Assembly (NCBI RefSeq): GCF_040833965.1
Contig: NZ_CP162142.1
Coordinates: forward strand, 992,001 to 1,056,000
Direction of reading: 5' to 3'
Length of the DNA: 64,000 nucleotides
Source: Leptospira sp. WS39.C2
GTDB lineage: Bacteria > Spirochaetota > Leptospiria > Leptospirales > Leptospiraceae
Within the stretch, counting starts at the first letter, position 1, and every line of letters begins with the position of its first letter. Positions 8,322 to 17,422 of the stretch are shown one piece after another. The translations under genes were made by a program, and so were the position numbers. The notes below the pieces were generated by a model, which saw nothing but the letters and a program-made list of their open reading frames with translations, was not told where the DNA came from and made no database searches.

Positions 8322-10223
8322 ATGCAAACGAATCTAGAAGCAAGCGGAATGATAGAATTCTTTAAGGTCTTGCCAAACCTATTTTCTGGTGGAGTTTATC
8401 TCACCGATCCAAAATCTGGCCAAATTTTATTTTCAAATGACTTTTTTAAAGATAACCTAGGTTGCCAGAAATCAGGTATAGAATGTTTAGAATCGGATTT
8501 ACTTGCTTGGGTTTCCGAAGAAGACAAAGTTGCGTTTCAAGATCAAATTTTATCTCCAAACAAATTAATCGACAGAGACCAAATCTCTGGAGATTTCCGA
8601 TTCCAAATGCCAAACGAAACGCTCGTTCGGTGGTTTCAATTTGAAAAACGGAAAGTGAACATCCCAAAAATGGATTCTTCATTACAAATCGTATTTGTGA
8701 GAGATGTAACAAACGAAAAAACAAACGAAATTAATATCGTTGAACAAATCCAATTTTTTCTTGGGTTATTTGAAAATGCATCTGTTGGAATGGCATTACA
8801 AGATTGGGAAGGTGGATACTTTCGAATCAATCCAAGATTTACAGAAATCACAGGTTATAGTTTCCAAAATCTAACAGACCTTAATATCAAACGGATCAAA
8901 GGTGAAACAATTACTGAAGAAGAGATGGAATACTTTAGTTTCTTCAAAGAGGGGGTGGAGGAATCTCGCCTCACTCGAAAAGATGGGAGACGAATCAATG
9001 TGTATCGACGAATTAGTGCATTTCGTAACTCACAAGGGAAACCAGATTTTTATTATGTGTTTTTAGATGATGTTACAGAAAAAAAACAATTTGAGTCTTA
9101 CCAGTTGCACTCGCAAAAAATGGAAACAATTGGAAGTCTTGCCACGAATATCGCACATGACTTAAACAATTATTTACAACCCATCCATGTTTTTTCGCAA
9201 CTCGGAAAAGAACAAATTATCTCTGGTAAATTTGACCAAAACCAAACCTTGGATTATTTGGAAAAAATCAGAATGGGTGCCGATAATGCTCGTTCGATGA
9301 TACATCGCATCATCCATTATTCTAAAACAAAAAATGAACATTCTGTTTCGAAAATTGATATATCTTCGGTTGTTGAATCAACAATCCCACTATTAGTTGC
9401 TGGTTTACCCAAAAACGTAGAGGCACAATTTGATTTTTATAAATCACCATTGTTTACGAAGGTTGATGCCGTTCAATTTTCTAAGATTCTATGTGAACTC
9501 ACTTCTGGTGGAATTTTGGTATGGGATGATCGCAAACGTGGCCTTGTACAAATCCAAACCAATCCTTCGGATGACGTAAGATTACTTGTGTCATTGGAAT
9601 TTTCAGGTTTGTCTTTGCCCAGTTTATCAGAGCTTAACACTCTCGATTTAATCAATTTTAGTGATGAAGACTTCCAATGGACAGGGATCCATTTGATCAA
9701 CCGTTATGTGAAGAATTGGGGAGGTGAATTTTATTTGGACAAACCAGATCCAATGACCTTGAAGGTTTTTCTGTATTTGCCATTGGAAGAGTCCTTACCG
9801 GTTTCAAATCCTTTTCCCTTCAATACCTCTCCAAAACCAAAGGATGTTTGGTCTGAAATTTCGAAAAAAAATATATGGATTGTGGAAGATGATGAAGCCG
9901 CAAGCGAAGCCATTAGTTTTGTATTATCACAAAAACAAATCAAACCAAAATTGTTTTTTACTTCAACATCTGCCATCCAACATTTGAAGGAAGAAAAACC
10001 TGATTTTATTTTATCGGATTATCGTTTGAAAGAAATGAGTGGTCTAGTATTGATTCGTAAAATCAAACAAACCTATCCGAATGTATCTGCTGTTTTGTAT
10101 ACGGGAAATATGGATGGGTTAGATGCGGAAGAACTTTCTAAAGAAGGGATATTGGTTCGGTCAAAACCAATATCCGTAGATGAATTGTATGAATCGATAT
10201 TGTTATCGTTTGGATTTCTTTGA
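8322..10223 (+). CDS. PAS-containing hybrid histidine kinase-like protein with receiver domain
   Basis: From ATG 8322 (behind TAAGGCAAG) the protein has about 633 residues. Two PAS-like regions lie near residues 15-120 and 145-260. A dimerisation/phospho-acceptor helix has His279 in NIAHDLNNYLQP. The segment where the ATPase should be (about 370-490) lacks a recognisable N-box and a DxGxG loop. A C-terminal receiver domain starts near residue 525 (IWIVEDDEA) with phospho-acceptor Asp566 in SDYRL and the conserved Thr and Lys. No transmembrane segment is evident, so it is probably cytoplasmic. Phosphate may come from another kinase. The 3' end overlaps the convergent hydrolase by 21 bases. Confidence 0.82.
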   Translation: MQTNLEASGMIEFFKVLPNLFSGGVYLTDPKSGQILFSNDFFKDNLGCQKSGIECLESDLLAWVSEEDKVAFQDQILSPNKLIDRDQISGDFRFQMPNETLVRWFQFEKRKVNIPKMDSSLQIVFVRDVTNEKTNEINIVEQIQFFLGLFENASVGMALQDWEGGYFRINPRFTEITGYSFQNLTDLNIKRIKGETITEEEMEYFSFFKEGVEESRLTRKDGRRINVYRRISAFRNSQGKPDFYYVFLDDVTEKKQFESYQLHSQKMETIGSLATNIAHDLNNYLQPIHVFSQLGKEQIISGKFDQNQTLDYLEKIRMGADNARSMIHRIIHYSKTKNEHSVSKIDISSVVESTIPLLVAGLPKNVEAQFDFYKSPLFTKVDAVQFSKILCELTSGGILVWDDRKRGLVQIQTNPSDDVRLLVSLEFSGLSLPSLSELNTLDLINFSDEDFQWTGIHLINRYVKNWGGEFYLDKPDPMTLKVFLYLPLEESLPVSNPFPFNTSPKPKDVWSEISKKNIWIVEDDEAASEAISFVLSQKQIKPKLFFTSTSAIQHLKEEKPDFILSDYRLKEMSGLVLIRKIKQTYPNVSAVLYTGNMDGLDAEELSKEGILVRSKPISVDELYESILLSFGFL

Positions 10224-11222
10224 TTTTTTGGCTTCCTCGGCTCCAGTTGTATCTTTGATAAATTGGATCATTTCTTTTTCAATCAAGGCCTTGTCCGTTT
10301 TTACGTATTTGGAAAGCAGGACGTGAGCACCATCTTCAATTTTTAACAATCGATTCTTCGGATTTGCATTTGCTCCCGATTGGATTTGATTGTATACAGC
10401 TAACATTGCATTGATTGATGCAACAAAGTCATGTTCTCTTTCTGATTTGTAGTAATACATAAGAAGAGTAGGTGTACTCACCTTTGGATATGGATTTTCT
10501 TTGTCCATAAATCGTTTTAATTCTAATATGTTTCTAATGGCACCATAGTACTGGTCCAAATACCAATACTTTGCGGATTCATCTTTCGGATCCGTTTTAG
10601 AAACTCGAATTTCCCCTTTGATTGCATCAATAAATGATTTACCCCAGTGGAAACGAAAAATATGCGCAGTGGGATCATCAAAATCATAAAACGGAGATGC
10701 CAAAATCAAACTATCAATTAGTTCGGGATGTTTTGCGGCAAGGTATGTTGCAATGTTCCCACCCATACTAGTCCCGATAACAACCGTTTTGTGTCCTAAT
10801 TCTTTTGCATACACCAAACTATCTTCAGCATCTTGTAAGTATTTTTGGAATGGAGTATTGAGGTGGTCTTCAATATTGGTTCCGTGACCAGGCAAACGAA
10901 CATAATAAGTATTTGCACCAAAGTATTCACTCAGTTTGTTTGTGACATCCTCTCCTTCACCTCGGCTGGCTCCAAATCCATGGAGGTATAAAATTGCAAT
11001 TGGTGTCGGTTCTTCGGAAACTCTGACTAAATACTCTTCATTGTTTGGCCTAACATTTTCCTTTTTACTGATTTCTAATTCGTTCTGGTAAAAGGCATCG
11101 AAATTTTCGAATTTACGAGTGGAATCATAATTGTATTCACCGGTAGACCAGTTGTAAGTGGATAGGAGAAAGGAAGATAGAATGAGAGTGACTGCTGTCA
11201 CCCATTTGATTATTAATCTCAT
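10203..11222 (-). CDS. Membrane-anchored alpha/beta hydrolase
   Basis: A single N-terminal hydrophobic segment (residues 5-25) is followed by an alpha/beta hydrolase fold. The oxyanion region YLHGFGASRGEGED and the nucleophile elbow GTSMGG with Ser152 are clear, and a late GAHVLLSKY supplies the likely catalytic His. It resembles monoacylglycerol lipase or carboxylesterase families acting on short lipids. The tail is very rich in Lys (KKSKKSKR). It is divergent from the copper-chaperone genes, with only 10 bases between the start codons, so the two promoters must overlap neighbouring coding sequence. The substrate is unknown. Confidence 0.8.
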   Translation of the reverse strand: MRLIIKWVTAVTLILSSFLLSTYNWSTGEYNYDSTRKFENFDAFYQNELEISKKENVRPNNEEYLVRVSEEPTPIAILYLHGFGASRGEGEDVTNKLSEYFGANTYYVRLPGHGTNIEDHLNTPFQKYLQDAEDSLVYAKELGHKTVVIGTSMGGNIATYLAAKHPELIDSLILASPFYDFDDPTAHIFRFHWGKSFIDAIKGEIRVSKTDPKDESAKYWYLDQYYGAIRNILELKRFMDKENPYPKVSTPTLLMYYYKSEREHDFVASINAMLAVYNQIQSGANANPKNRLLKIEDGAHVLLSKYVKTDKALIEKEMIQFIKDTTGAEEAKKSKKSKR

Positions 11223-11232
11223 CGAGGTTCTC

Positions 11233-11667
11233 TTGTTTCGAAAGGTAAATATAACAAATTCAGTAATTCTGTTTCTAATTCAAGTCAATTTGTTCGTTTT
11301 CTGTCACAAATCTAGTCCAAACACTGCGTTATGGACTTTGCCAGTACCAGATGGTGCGAAAACTTCTGCTGTGTATGGTGAAATCCAAAATCCGAAAGAA
11401 ATGGAAAACTCGATACTTGCGGTAACTAGTAACCAATACAAAATAGTAGAATTCCATACAATGACAACGGACAATGAAGGGATCATGCGGATGCGAAAAA
11501 GGGAATTTCCCATAAATTTACATCCAAAAGAAACGATCAAGTTGGAACGAAATGGCACCCATTTAATGTTATATGATAGAGAAATGAAAGAAGGTAATTT
11601 AGAGATACAAATTCATTTCTCAGATGGATTTGTTATGAAACAGATTGTGGAGAAAAAATCATTATGA
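11233..11667 (+). CDS. PCu(A)C-type periplasmic copper chaperone (lipoprotein)
   Basis: The 144-residue product from TTG 11233 (behind GAGGT) has a hydrophobic leader ending in FVFC, a possible lipobox at Cys24. The mature part carries the PCuAC pattern: His75 and Met77 in EFHTMT, Met85 and Met87 in GIMRMR, then His110-x-Met112 in GTHLML. Proteins of this family bind Cu(I) and deliver it to the CuA centre of cytochrome c oxidase. Its stop overlaps the ATG of the SCO1-like gene (ATGA), which supports a two-gene copper-delivery unit. A longer frame from GTG 11158 would run through the neighbouring gene's start and is unlikely. Confidence 0.85.
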   Translation: MFRKVNITNSVILFLIQVNLFVFCHKSSPNTALWTLPVPDGAKTSAVYGEIQNPKEMENSILAVTSNQYKIVEFHTMTTDNEGIMRMRKREFPINLHPKETIKLERNGTHLMLYDREMKEGNLEIQIHFSDGFVMKQIVEKKSL

Positions 11668-12239
11668 AACAATTATTTAGTTTATCACCGTCTATATTGT
11701 TTTTGTGTCTCTTTTTACATTGTGGTTCGGCTCTTGAGCTCACCGAACTTCCTATTGGTGGGAATATTCAGGCCACTGATAAATCAGGAACCAAAGTAGA
11801 TTTAAAAAATTTCTCTGAACCAGTGTTGCTTGTTTTTTTCGGTTATACCTATTGCCCTGATTTTTGTCCGAATACACTTGCAAAAATTAAATCGGCAACT
11901 GAAAATTTTTCAGAACTAGAGAAGAAAAATTTCCGAGTCATTTTTGTAACCATTGATCCAGAAAAGGACTCATCAGAAACAGCCACTAAGTATGTACAGT
12001 TTTATATCCCAAATGCATCTGGTTTTAGTTTTGATTTGGGTACAACAAACCAAATTGTAAAACAATATGCTGCTTATGTGGAAAAAACAAAAGATGGATT
12101 ATCATTTGATCATTCCACATATATTTATGTTTTGGATTCTCAAAGGAAAACTCGAAAACTCATCAAGTCAACCGATGGAAAAGAAGTGATATCTAAAACC
12201 ATACAATTGCTAAGCCGCGATTCCGTTCAATCGAAGTAA
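11664..12239 (+). CDS. SCO1/SenC-family copper chaperone lipoprotein
   Basis: The 191-residue protein has a lipobox FLHC (Cys20) and a thioredoxin fold. The copper-binding CxxxC is Cys64/Cys68 in YTYCPDFCPN, and the third ligand is His150 in FDHSTYIYVLD. SCO proteins reduce and metallate the CuA site of cytochrome oxidase. It is translationally coupled to the PCuAC gene upstream. Its last 30 bases overlap the end of the convergent M3 peptidase gene. Confidence 0.93.
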   Translation: MKQLFSLSPSILFLCLFLHCGSALELTELPIGGNIQATDKSGTKVDLKNFSEPVLLVFFGYTYCPDFCPNTLAKIKSATENFSELEKKNFRVIFVTIDPEKDSSETATKYVQFYIPNASGFSFDLGTTNQIVKQYAAYVEKTKDGLSFDHSTYIYVLDSQRKTRKLIKSTDGKEVISKTIQLLSRDSVQSK

Positions 12240-14156
12240 AGCATCAATGTCAGGGTCTTTGCCGTAAAATTCACGGAAAAGATTCATGGCATTGGCAGAA
12301 CCACCTTTTTCCAATACAGTCTTTCTGAAATGGGAAGCATGTTCTAAGTCAAAAACTCCTTTGTCGACAAAGGAATAAAATGCATTTGCTGACAAAAGTT
12401 CTGCCCATTTATACGAATAATATCCAGCCGCATAGCCACCTGCAAAGATATGTGTGAATGAGTTTTGGAATTTGTTGTATGTTGGAGGTGTGACAACTGC
12501 GATTTCCTTTCTCACTTGGTTTAGGATTTCTTGAATTTGTTCTTCCGTCGGTTTTTCTTTGTGAACCAACATATCAAATTTAGCAAATTCTAATTGTCTC
12601 ACAACACCCATAGCAGACATAAAGTTTTTTGCTTTGACCATGGTATCAATATAAGAATTGGGGATTGGTTCTTTAGTTTGGTAGTGTTTTGCAAAAAGTT
12701 GTAAAACTTTTGGTTCATACACAAAGTTTTCTAAAAATTGTGATGGGAACTCAACTGCATCCCATTCCACACCATTCACTCCACTCACAAAGGCTTCATT
12801 GACTTTGGATAGTAGATGGTGGAGGGCATGGCCTAATTCATGAAAGAGTGTTACAACATCACTTGGTCGTAACAAACTGGGTTGGGTTTCAGTTGCTTTT
12901 GGAAAACTGGCAACAACAAATGCGATAGGAAGCTCTGTTTTTCCGTTTTCATCTTGGAAATGGGGTTTCCAATTATGCATCCAAGCCCCACCTTTTTTTT
13001 CGCTGCGCACTTCCAAATCCAAATACAAGCGGGAACGTGTTTCTCCTTCGACGATGAGATCATAACAAAGAACAGATGGTTCCCATACATCGGTTTTTAC
13101 TTCCTTAAACTTCACCCCAAGCAGTTGTTCTAAAAATTGGAATGTACCTTGGATGACAGTTTCTTTTTCCAAATAAGGACGATAGATTTCTTCATCATAA
13201 GAGAAGGATTCTTTTTTAAATTTTTCTGAATAGTATGTTAAGTCCCAAGGTTCAATTTGTTCCTCACCTAATGTTTTTGCAAAAGCTTTGATCGCAGTGT
13301 ATTCTTTATTTGCAATTGGTTTTGCTTTTTCTGCTAGGTGGTCGAGAAAAGAGATTACTTCTTCTGGTGTGTTTGCTACTTTTGTTGCCAAACTCAAATG
13401 GGCATAGGTTTGAAAGCCGAGTAGTTTTGCTTCTTTGTCACGTAAGGCTAAAATTTCTTCAATGAGTTTTCCATTTTCGGGAGCTCTTGTGCAATATGCA
13501 TCGTACAATTCTTTTCTAATTTTTCTATTTTCGCCATAGGTCATATAAGCAATGTAAGATGGGAAATGCAAAGTGAACTTATAAGAACCATCAGGTTGTT
13601 TTGCAGAATTTTTATCACTTTCTGGTATTCCACGAACATCTTCCTCATTAAGGTTTAGAGAAAAAGCATTTGTAGCGTTAAGGACATTTTGGGAAAATTG
13701 ATTGGTAAGATCGGATAGTTTGATGCGAATGTTTTTTAATTCTTCTTTGGTTTTGTCTGGAAGTCCCACACCTGACAAACGGAAATCTCTAATTTCATTT
13801 TCTAAAACTTTTGTTTGTTCAGAGTTTAAAGATTTTTCGGAAGATTGGATTTTTAAAAGGGCAGCAAAAATTGTTTCGTTTTGTCCAAGATCAGTATAAT
13901 ATTCGCTAAGTTTTGGTAAGAGTCGGCTATAGATTGTTTGGCTTTCTTCACTATTTTTTACTGAGTTAAGGTGGGAAACTTCTGTTACGAGATCTCCGAG
14001 TTCGGTTTGGATCCTTTGGTAAGGTTTTAAAAAATTTTGAAACGTTAACGAATTTTGACCGAGGAGAGTGTTTAGGAAGGTTTTGTTTGACTCCATTTTT
14101 TCTAAAATGGTCGCTTCTTTTTGTAATAGATTGTCTGATTGAAATTCTGGAAACAT
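12210..14156 (-). CDS. prlC: M3-family zinc oligopeptidase (oligopeptidase A-like)
   Basis: The product has 648 residues, close to oligopeptidase A (680). The zinc site HELGHALHH lies near residue 438, with the downstream Glu in the EF(P/L)SQ region (VEFPSQFLENF). Other family segments such as YYSEKFKKESFSYDEE and FAGGYAAGYYSYKWA near the C-terminus are present. There is no signal peptide, consistent with cytoplasmic breakdown of short peptides, including cleaved signal peptides. ATG 14156 follows GAGAGG at good spacing; GTG 14162 is an alternative. Confidence 0.94.
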   Translation of the reverse strand: MFPEFQSDNLLQKEATILEKMESNKTFLNTLLGQNSLTFQNFLKPYQRIQTELGDLVTEVSHLNSVKNSEESQTIYSRLLPKLSEYYTDLGQNETIFAALLKIQSSEKSLNSEQTKVLENEIRDFRLSGVGLPDKTKEELKNIRIKLSDLTNQFSQNVLNATNAFSLNLNEEDVRGIPESDKNSAKQPDGSYKFTLHFPSYIAYMTYGENRKIRKELYDAYCTRAPENGKLIEEILALRDKEAKLLGFQTYAHLSLATKVANTPEEVISFLDHLAEKAKPIANKEYTAIKAFAKTLGEEQIEPWDLTYYSEKFKKESFSYDEEIYRPYLEKETVIQGTFQFLEQLLGVKFKEVKTDVWEPSVLCYDLIVEGETRSRLYLDLEVRSEKKGGAWMHNWKPHFQDENGKTELPIAFVVASFPKATETQPSLLRPSDVVTLFHELGHALHHLLSKVNEAFVSGVNGVEWDAVEFPSQFLENFVYEPKVLQLFAKHYQTKEPIPNSYIDTMVKAKNFMSAMGVVRQLEFAKFDMLVHKEKPTEEQIQEILNQVRKEIAVVTPPTYNKFQNSFTHIFAGGYAAGYYSYKWAELLSANAFYSFVDKGVFDLEHASHFRKTVLEKGGSANAMNLFREFYGKDPDIDALLRLNGIAA

Positions 14157-14223
14157 CGGCACCTCTCACGAATTAGACTCGATTTCGAATCCTTACAGGC
14201 CATATTGGAGCTAAGGGGAAAGC

Positions 14224-14628
14224 TTGCCAGTGGAAAAAAGGAAAATAGTCTTCTTTGATGGAGTTTGCCATCTTTGTATGGGTTCTGTTCAATTTTTATT
14301 AAAACACAATCGTAGTGGGTCACTTACTTTCTCGGCCATTGGATCAAACACATTTTCTGAAATGTTTCCAAGTGGAGTAAAATCAACATTACCTGATAGC
14401 ATTCTCTATTGGGACGAAGGTAAACTGATGGTCGAATCAGATGCGATCCTTGGGATCACAAGAGAATTGGGATTTCCTTGGAATCTGGGATTGGTGTTTT
14501 GGATTCTGCCAAGAGGAATTCGTAATTTTTTTTATCGTATCATTGCCAAACACCGATACCAGTGGTTTGGCAAAGCAGAAAGTTGTATGGTTCCAACACA
14601 AGAAATCAAAATTCGTTTTTTGGATTAA
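14224..14628 (+). CDS. DCC-family thiol protein (DUF393)
   Basis: This 134-residue protein begins with the family signature FFDGVCHLCMGSVQFLL, where DGxCxxC gives the DCC family its name. A later GITRELGFPWNLG and the C-terminal RYQWFGK are also typical. Members are thioredoxin-fold proteins described as putative thiol-disulfide oxidoreductases; substrates are unknown. I start at TTG 14224 behind AAGGGG, with GTG 14230 as an alternative. The stop overlaps the end of the convergent glycosyltransferase by 4 bases. Confidence 0.85.
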   Translation: MPVEKRKIVFFDGVCHLCMGSVQFLLKHNRSGSLTFSAIGSNTFSEMFPSGVKSTLPDSILYWDEGKLMVESDAILGITRELGFPWNLGLVFWILPRGIRNFFYRIIAKHRYQWFGKAESCMVPTQEIKIRFLD

Positions 14629-16109
14629 AGTTCTCGTTTTACAAGTCTTAGTTTTAGTGTTTTATTACGATCATAAACATACACTGATAGAATCTCACCA
14701 ATAGGATTCATTTTGATTCCCATAGATTCCAATACCAAACGATCCGACTCAGTAAGTAAGATTTTCCCATTTTGAATGATCAATTCATCAAAGCTAATTT
14801 CTTTGATGGGTTGGTGGAAATAAAATGCAAAACTGGGAATCCCAAGTCCACCATAAGAGTATAGTGTTTCATTTGGTTGAAGATTTGATTTGATGTTATT
14901 TGCAAGAATTTTTGTTTCTGTTCTCATCTCGCTAAATTTAGGTAATAAAAATATACCGATCACAACAAACATCAGGATTGCGGTTGTAAGATAGAGTCTG
15001 TATAAATAAATCTGGTTGTGTTTTTTAGATAATTGTTCTGCAAGTAAAATTGAGAGAATAGGATAGGCAGATAAAGGGTAGGAAGGTAATTTACTAGAAA
15101 GGAATTCATAAAAAATCCAAGAAAAAACAAGGCCCACCATCAAATAAGACCTCGGTGAAAGTGGTAAAAGTATCCCATTTCGAAAAGATGAGAAGATTGA
15201 ATCTTTAATTTGTTTGGCATTCAAATGCGAGACAAACCTCCAAAATATTTCTTTTAAAAAAGAAAGATAAACTCTCGTCCAAGGGAAAATTGTAATCACG
15301 AATAACACAAAATAGGTGCCAGGAGGACCCGATTGGCCAAAAACTGGATTAGTGGCCCTACGTAAAACATACCAATCAATCATCCAAAGTATGAGAGCCC
15401 CATTATCTTTTTGCCAGGAAAGTTTTCCCCAAATCAAAATCGGCAATAACGCCAAAGGAAGGCCAAACCAAGGGTGGAGTTTCCAAATGGAGGGTCTTAT
15501 TTTTGAGAAAAAAAGTAATATAAAACATGTGCCACCGAGAAAAATAAGAATCGGGGGTCCTTTCACAAGAAGCGCTAAACTGATTGACGTCCAAAATAAA
15601 AATACATAAACCAAATTTCCTTTACGCAAAAAATGATGTAAGGAGACAAATCCCAGCATTCCAAAAAAAACTAACAAAGAATCAACTAATGCAATTTTCC
15701 CATTTAATGGAAAATATAGGGAAAAACTTAGGATACTAAAAGCATATAAGGCAGTCCTGCTATTAAACATAACATACGCTAAATGGTATGTTAATAAAGA
15801 AGTTCCTAAAATACAAAGAGCCGGGAAAACCCGTAATACAAACTCTGTGGATCCAAAAGTTTGGAAAAAAAATGATGTGATCCAAAAATGAAGTGGGGGT
15901 TTTCTATGTGGTTCTGAATACGGGAATTCCATTTGTAAATAATCCCCTGATTCAACCATTGTCCTTGCAAAACCTGCATAAGCAGCTTCGTCTTGGTCAA
16001 CTAGGGGTGAGTCATTGCCCCAAAACAGATACACAACAAAGACAATGAGGAGGAAAACAAATGTTCGTTTAGGAGAGAAAAATTGCACATTCCTAGAAGG
16101 AAAACCCAC
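14625..16109 (-). CDS. ArnT/PMT-like integral-membrane glycosyltransferase
   Basis: The 494-residue protein has about ten to twelve membrane segments. The first extracytoplasmic loop carries PLVDQDEAAYAGFARTM, matching the acidic motif of ArnT and protein O-mannosyltransferases that use polyprenyl-phosphate sugar donors, and RKPPLHFW, matching their KPPLxYW element. It probably transfers a sugar to a lipid or glycan on the periplasmic face. A short C-terminal globular domain follows. GTG 16109 is the likely start, with GTG 16088 as a shorter alternative. It diverges from a PHP-domain gene across 97 bases that contain inverted repeats. Confidence 0.82.
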   Translation of the reverse strand: MGFPSRNVQFFSPKRTFVFLLIVFVVYLFWGNDSPLVDQDEAAYAGFARTMVESGDYLQMEFPYSEPHRKPPLHFWITSFFFQTFGSTEFVLRVFPALCILGTSLLTYHLAYVMFNSRTALYAFSILSFSLYFPLNGKIALVDSLLVFFGMLGFVSLHHFLRKGNLVYVFLFWTSISLALLVKGPPILIFLGGTCFILLFFSKIRPSIWKLHPWFGLPLALLPILIWGKLSWQKDNGALILWMIDWYVLRRATNPVFGQSGPPGTYFVLFVITIFPWTRVYLSFLKEIFWRFVSHLNAKQIKDSIFSSFRNGILLPLSPRSYLMVGLVFSWIFYEFLSSKLPSYPLSAYPILSILLAEQLSKKHNQIYLYRLYLTTAILMFVVIGIFLLPKFSEMRTETKILANNIKSNLQPNETLYSYGGLGIPSFAFYFHQPIKEISFDELIIQNGKILLTESDRLVLESMGIKMNPIGEILSVYVYDRNKTLKLRLVKREL

Positions 16110-16124
16110 CGAAGTCTGTCAAAA

Positions 16125-16181
16125 CCAATTTGATCTAAGTGGTTTTGTATCCATTTTGTAACAAATCTGGAATCAAATTGG
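16125..16181. promoter_or_regulatory. Inverted repeats in the divergent intergenic region
   Basis: CCAATTTGAT (16125-16134) and ATCAAATTGG (16172-16181) are perfect inverted 10-mers. A second, overlapping pair is AAAACCA (16121-16127) with TGGTTTT (16140-16146). Both sit between two divergent starts (16109 minus, 16207 plus), so an operator shared by the two genes is possible. Confidence 0.3.
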
Positions 16182-16206
16182 AAAATACATTTCGTAAACT
16201 TTTCCT

Positions 16207-17355
16207 ATGTTACTGCACATTCCGGGACCCATCCTGGCTACAGAAGAGAAAGTCGTTAGGCCTTCCCTTTGGAAGTATCGTTATCCTTTATTTGTCCTGG
16301 CTCTGCTGGGAATATTATTTACATACCAACTAGCAGTTGTATTACTACTTAGAAAAACTAAAACGAATCTTGAATCAACATTCACAGGTTCAAAAATTAT
16401 CAACCCGTATGAAAATTGGAATTCTGAGGTTGGTGAAAAAATTTCACTACATACACATTCTGATGAAGTTTGGTTTACTCCGGAACGACATACGGTGAAA
16501 GAAATCCAGAACGAATACCAAAAACAAGGATTTGCGAATATTGCGATCACTGATTATGGACAAATTTCTGAAACAGAAAACCAGTCATACATCCGTGGGA
16601 TGGAATGGGGACAAAATGTCAAAAAAAGACATATCCTTGCAATTGGAATTCAAAAAGCATTTTATGATTATTTCCCAATTTATGCTACAAGAGAAAATCT
16701 AAATTGGGTGATGGACCGTATGAAAAAGTTAGGTGGCTATGTGATTTTACCCCACCCTAAACTATTCGATTCCTTTTCGAAAGAAGAAATGGTTGCTTTA
16801 GATGGTTTCCAAGCTGTCGAAGTGTATTCACCTTACGGAGATGATCCTAAAATTTTAGACACACTCCTTAGCCAAGGGAAAAATGTTCATTGTATGGCTA
16901 GTGATGACCTTCATTATTTTTCAGAAGGAATCGTTCAAAACTTCGACCAACCTTATTGGAAAGATTTACTGCAAACTCTCGGGAACCAACGAGGAAGAAA
17001 AGGAGAAAGTTTTTTGCGTTACATTGTAACCAAGTCTGGCGTAAAAGACCAAACATCCGTCTTACGAGCATTAAACCAAGGTTCGTTTTTTTGTGTGAAA
17101 AAATTCTTCCAAGAGGCTGAGGATCCGAAAATGCCTCTCATCCAAGTGGATGCAAAAAACCAAATCAAAGTCTCTTCAAATGAACGTTATTTGGAGATTC
17201 GGTTCATTGGAAAAATGGGAGAAATTTTGCAGGTGAGTCCAGATACAAATGTTGCCACATACCAAATCTCAGATTCCGACCCTTATGTCCGAGTCGAACT
17301 CATCGCGCTAACTGGGTCAATCCTATCGAATGCGATGTTCCGTACTCGCGAGTAA
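16207..17355 (+). CDS. Membrane-anchored PHP-domain phosphoesterase-like protein
   Basis: A hydrophobic segment near residues 27-48 precedes a PHP fold. Metal-ligand candidates in order are His82, His84 and Asp86 (LHTHSDE), Asp116 (TDYG), Glu133 (MEWG), His183 (LPHPKL), and Asp233/Asp234 with His236 (ASDDLHY). PHP proteins hydrolyse phosphoesters with two or three metals. The fold should face the periplasm. The C-terminal 90 residues look like a separate beta-rich domain often found after such PHP domains. I recognise no specific substrate. A hairpin lies in the short gap before the next convergent gene. Confidence 0.78.
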   Translation: MLLHIPGPILATEEKVVRPSLWKYRYPLFVLALLGILFTYQLAVVLLLRKTKTNLESTFTGSKIINPYENWNSEVGEKISLHTHSDEVWFTPERHTVKEIQNEYQKQGFANIAITDYGQISETENQSYIRGMEWGQNVKKRHILAIGIQKAFYDYFPIYATRENLNWVMDRMKKLGGYVILPHPKLFDSFSKEEMVALDGFQAVEVYSPYGDDPKILDTLLSQGKNVHCMASDDLHYFSEGIVQNFDQPYWKDLLQTLGNQRGRKGESFLRYIVTKSGVKDQTSVLRALNQGSFFCVKKFFQEAEDPKMPLIQVDAKNQIKVSSNERYLEIRFIGKMGEILQVSPDTNVATYQISDSDPYVRVELIALTGSILSNAMFRTRE

Positions 17356-17363
17356 CTCTTATC

Positions 17364-17402
17364 TCTGGCAAAAGGAATTTATTTTCTTTACCGAATGCCA
17401 GA
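17364..17402. terminator. Possible bidirectional hairpin between convergent genes
   Basis: TCTGGCA (17364-17370) and TGCCAGA (17396-17402) are perfect inverted 7-mers in the 67-base gap between two converging genes. The inner AAAG/CTTT can extend pairing partly. The loop is long, so confidence is low. Confidence 0.25.
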
Positions 17403-17422
17403 TGGATTTCATTGATTGGAAT

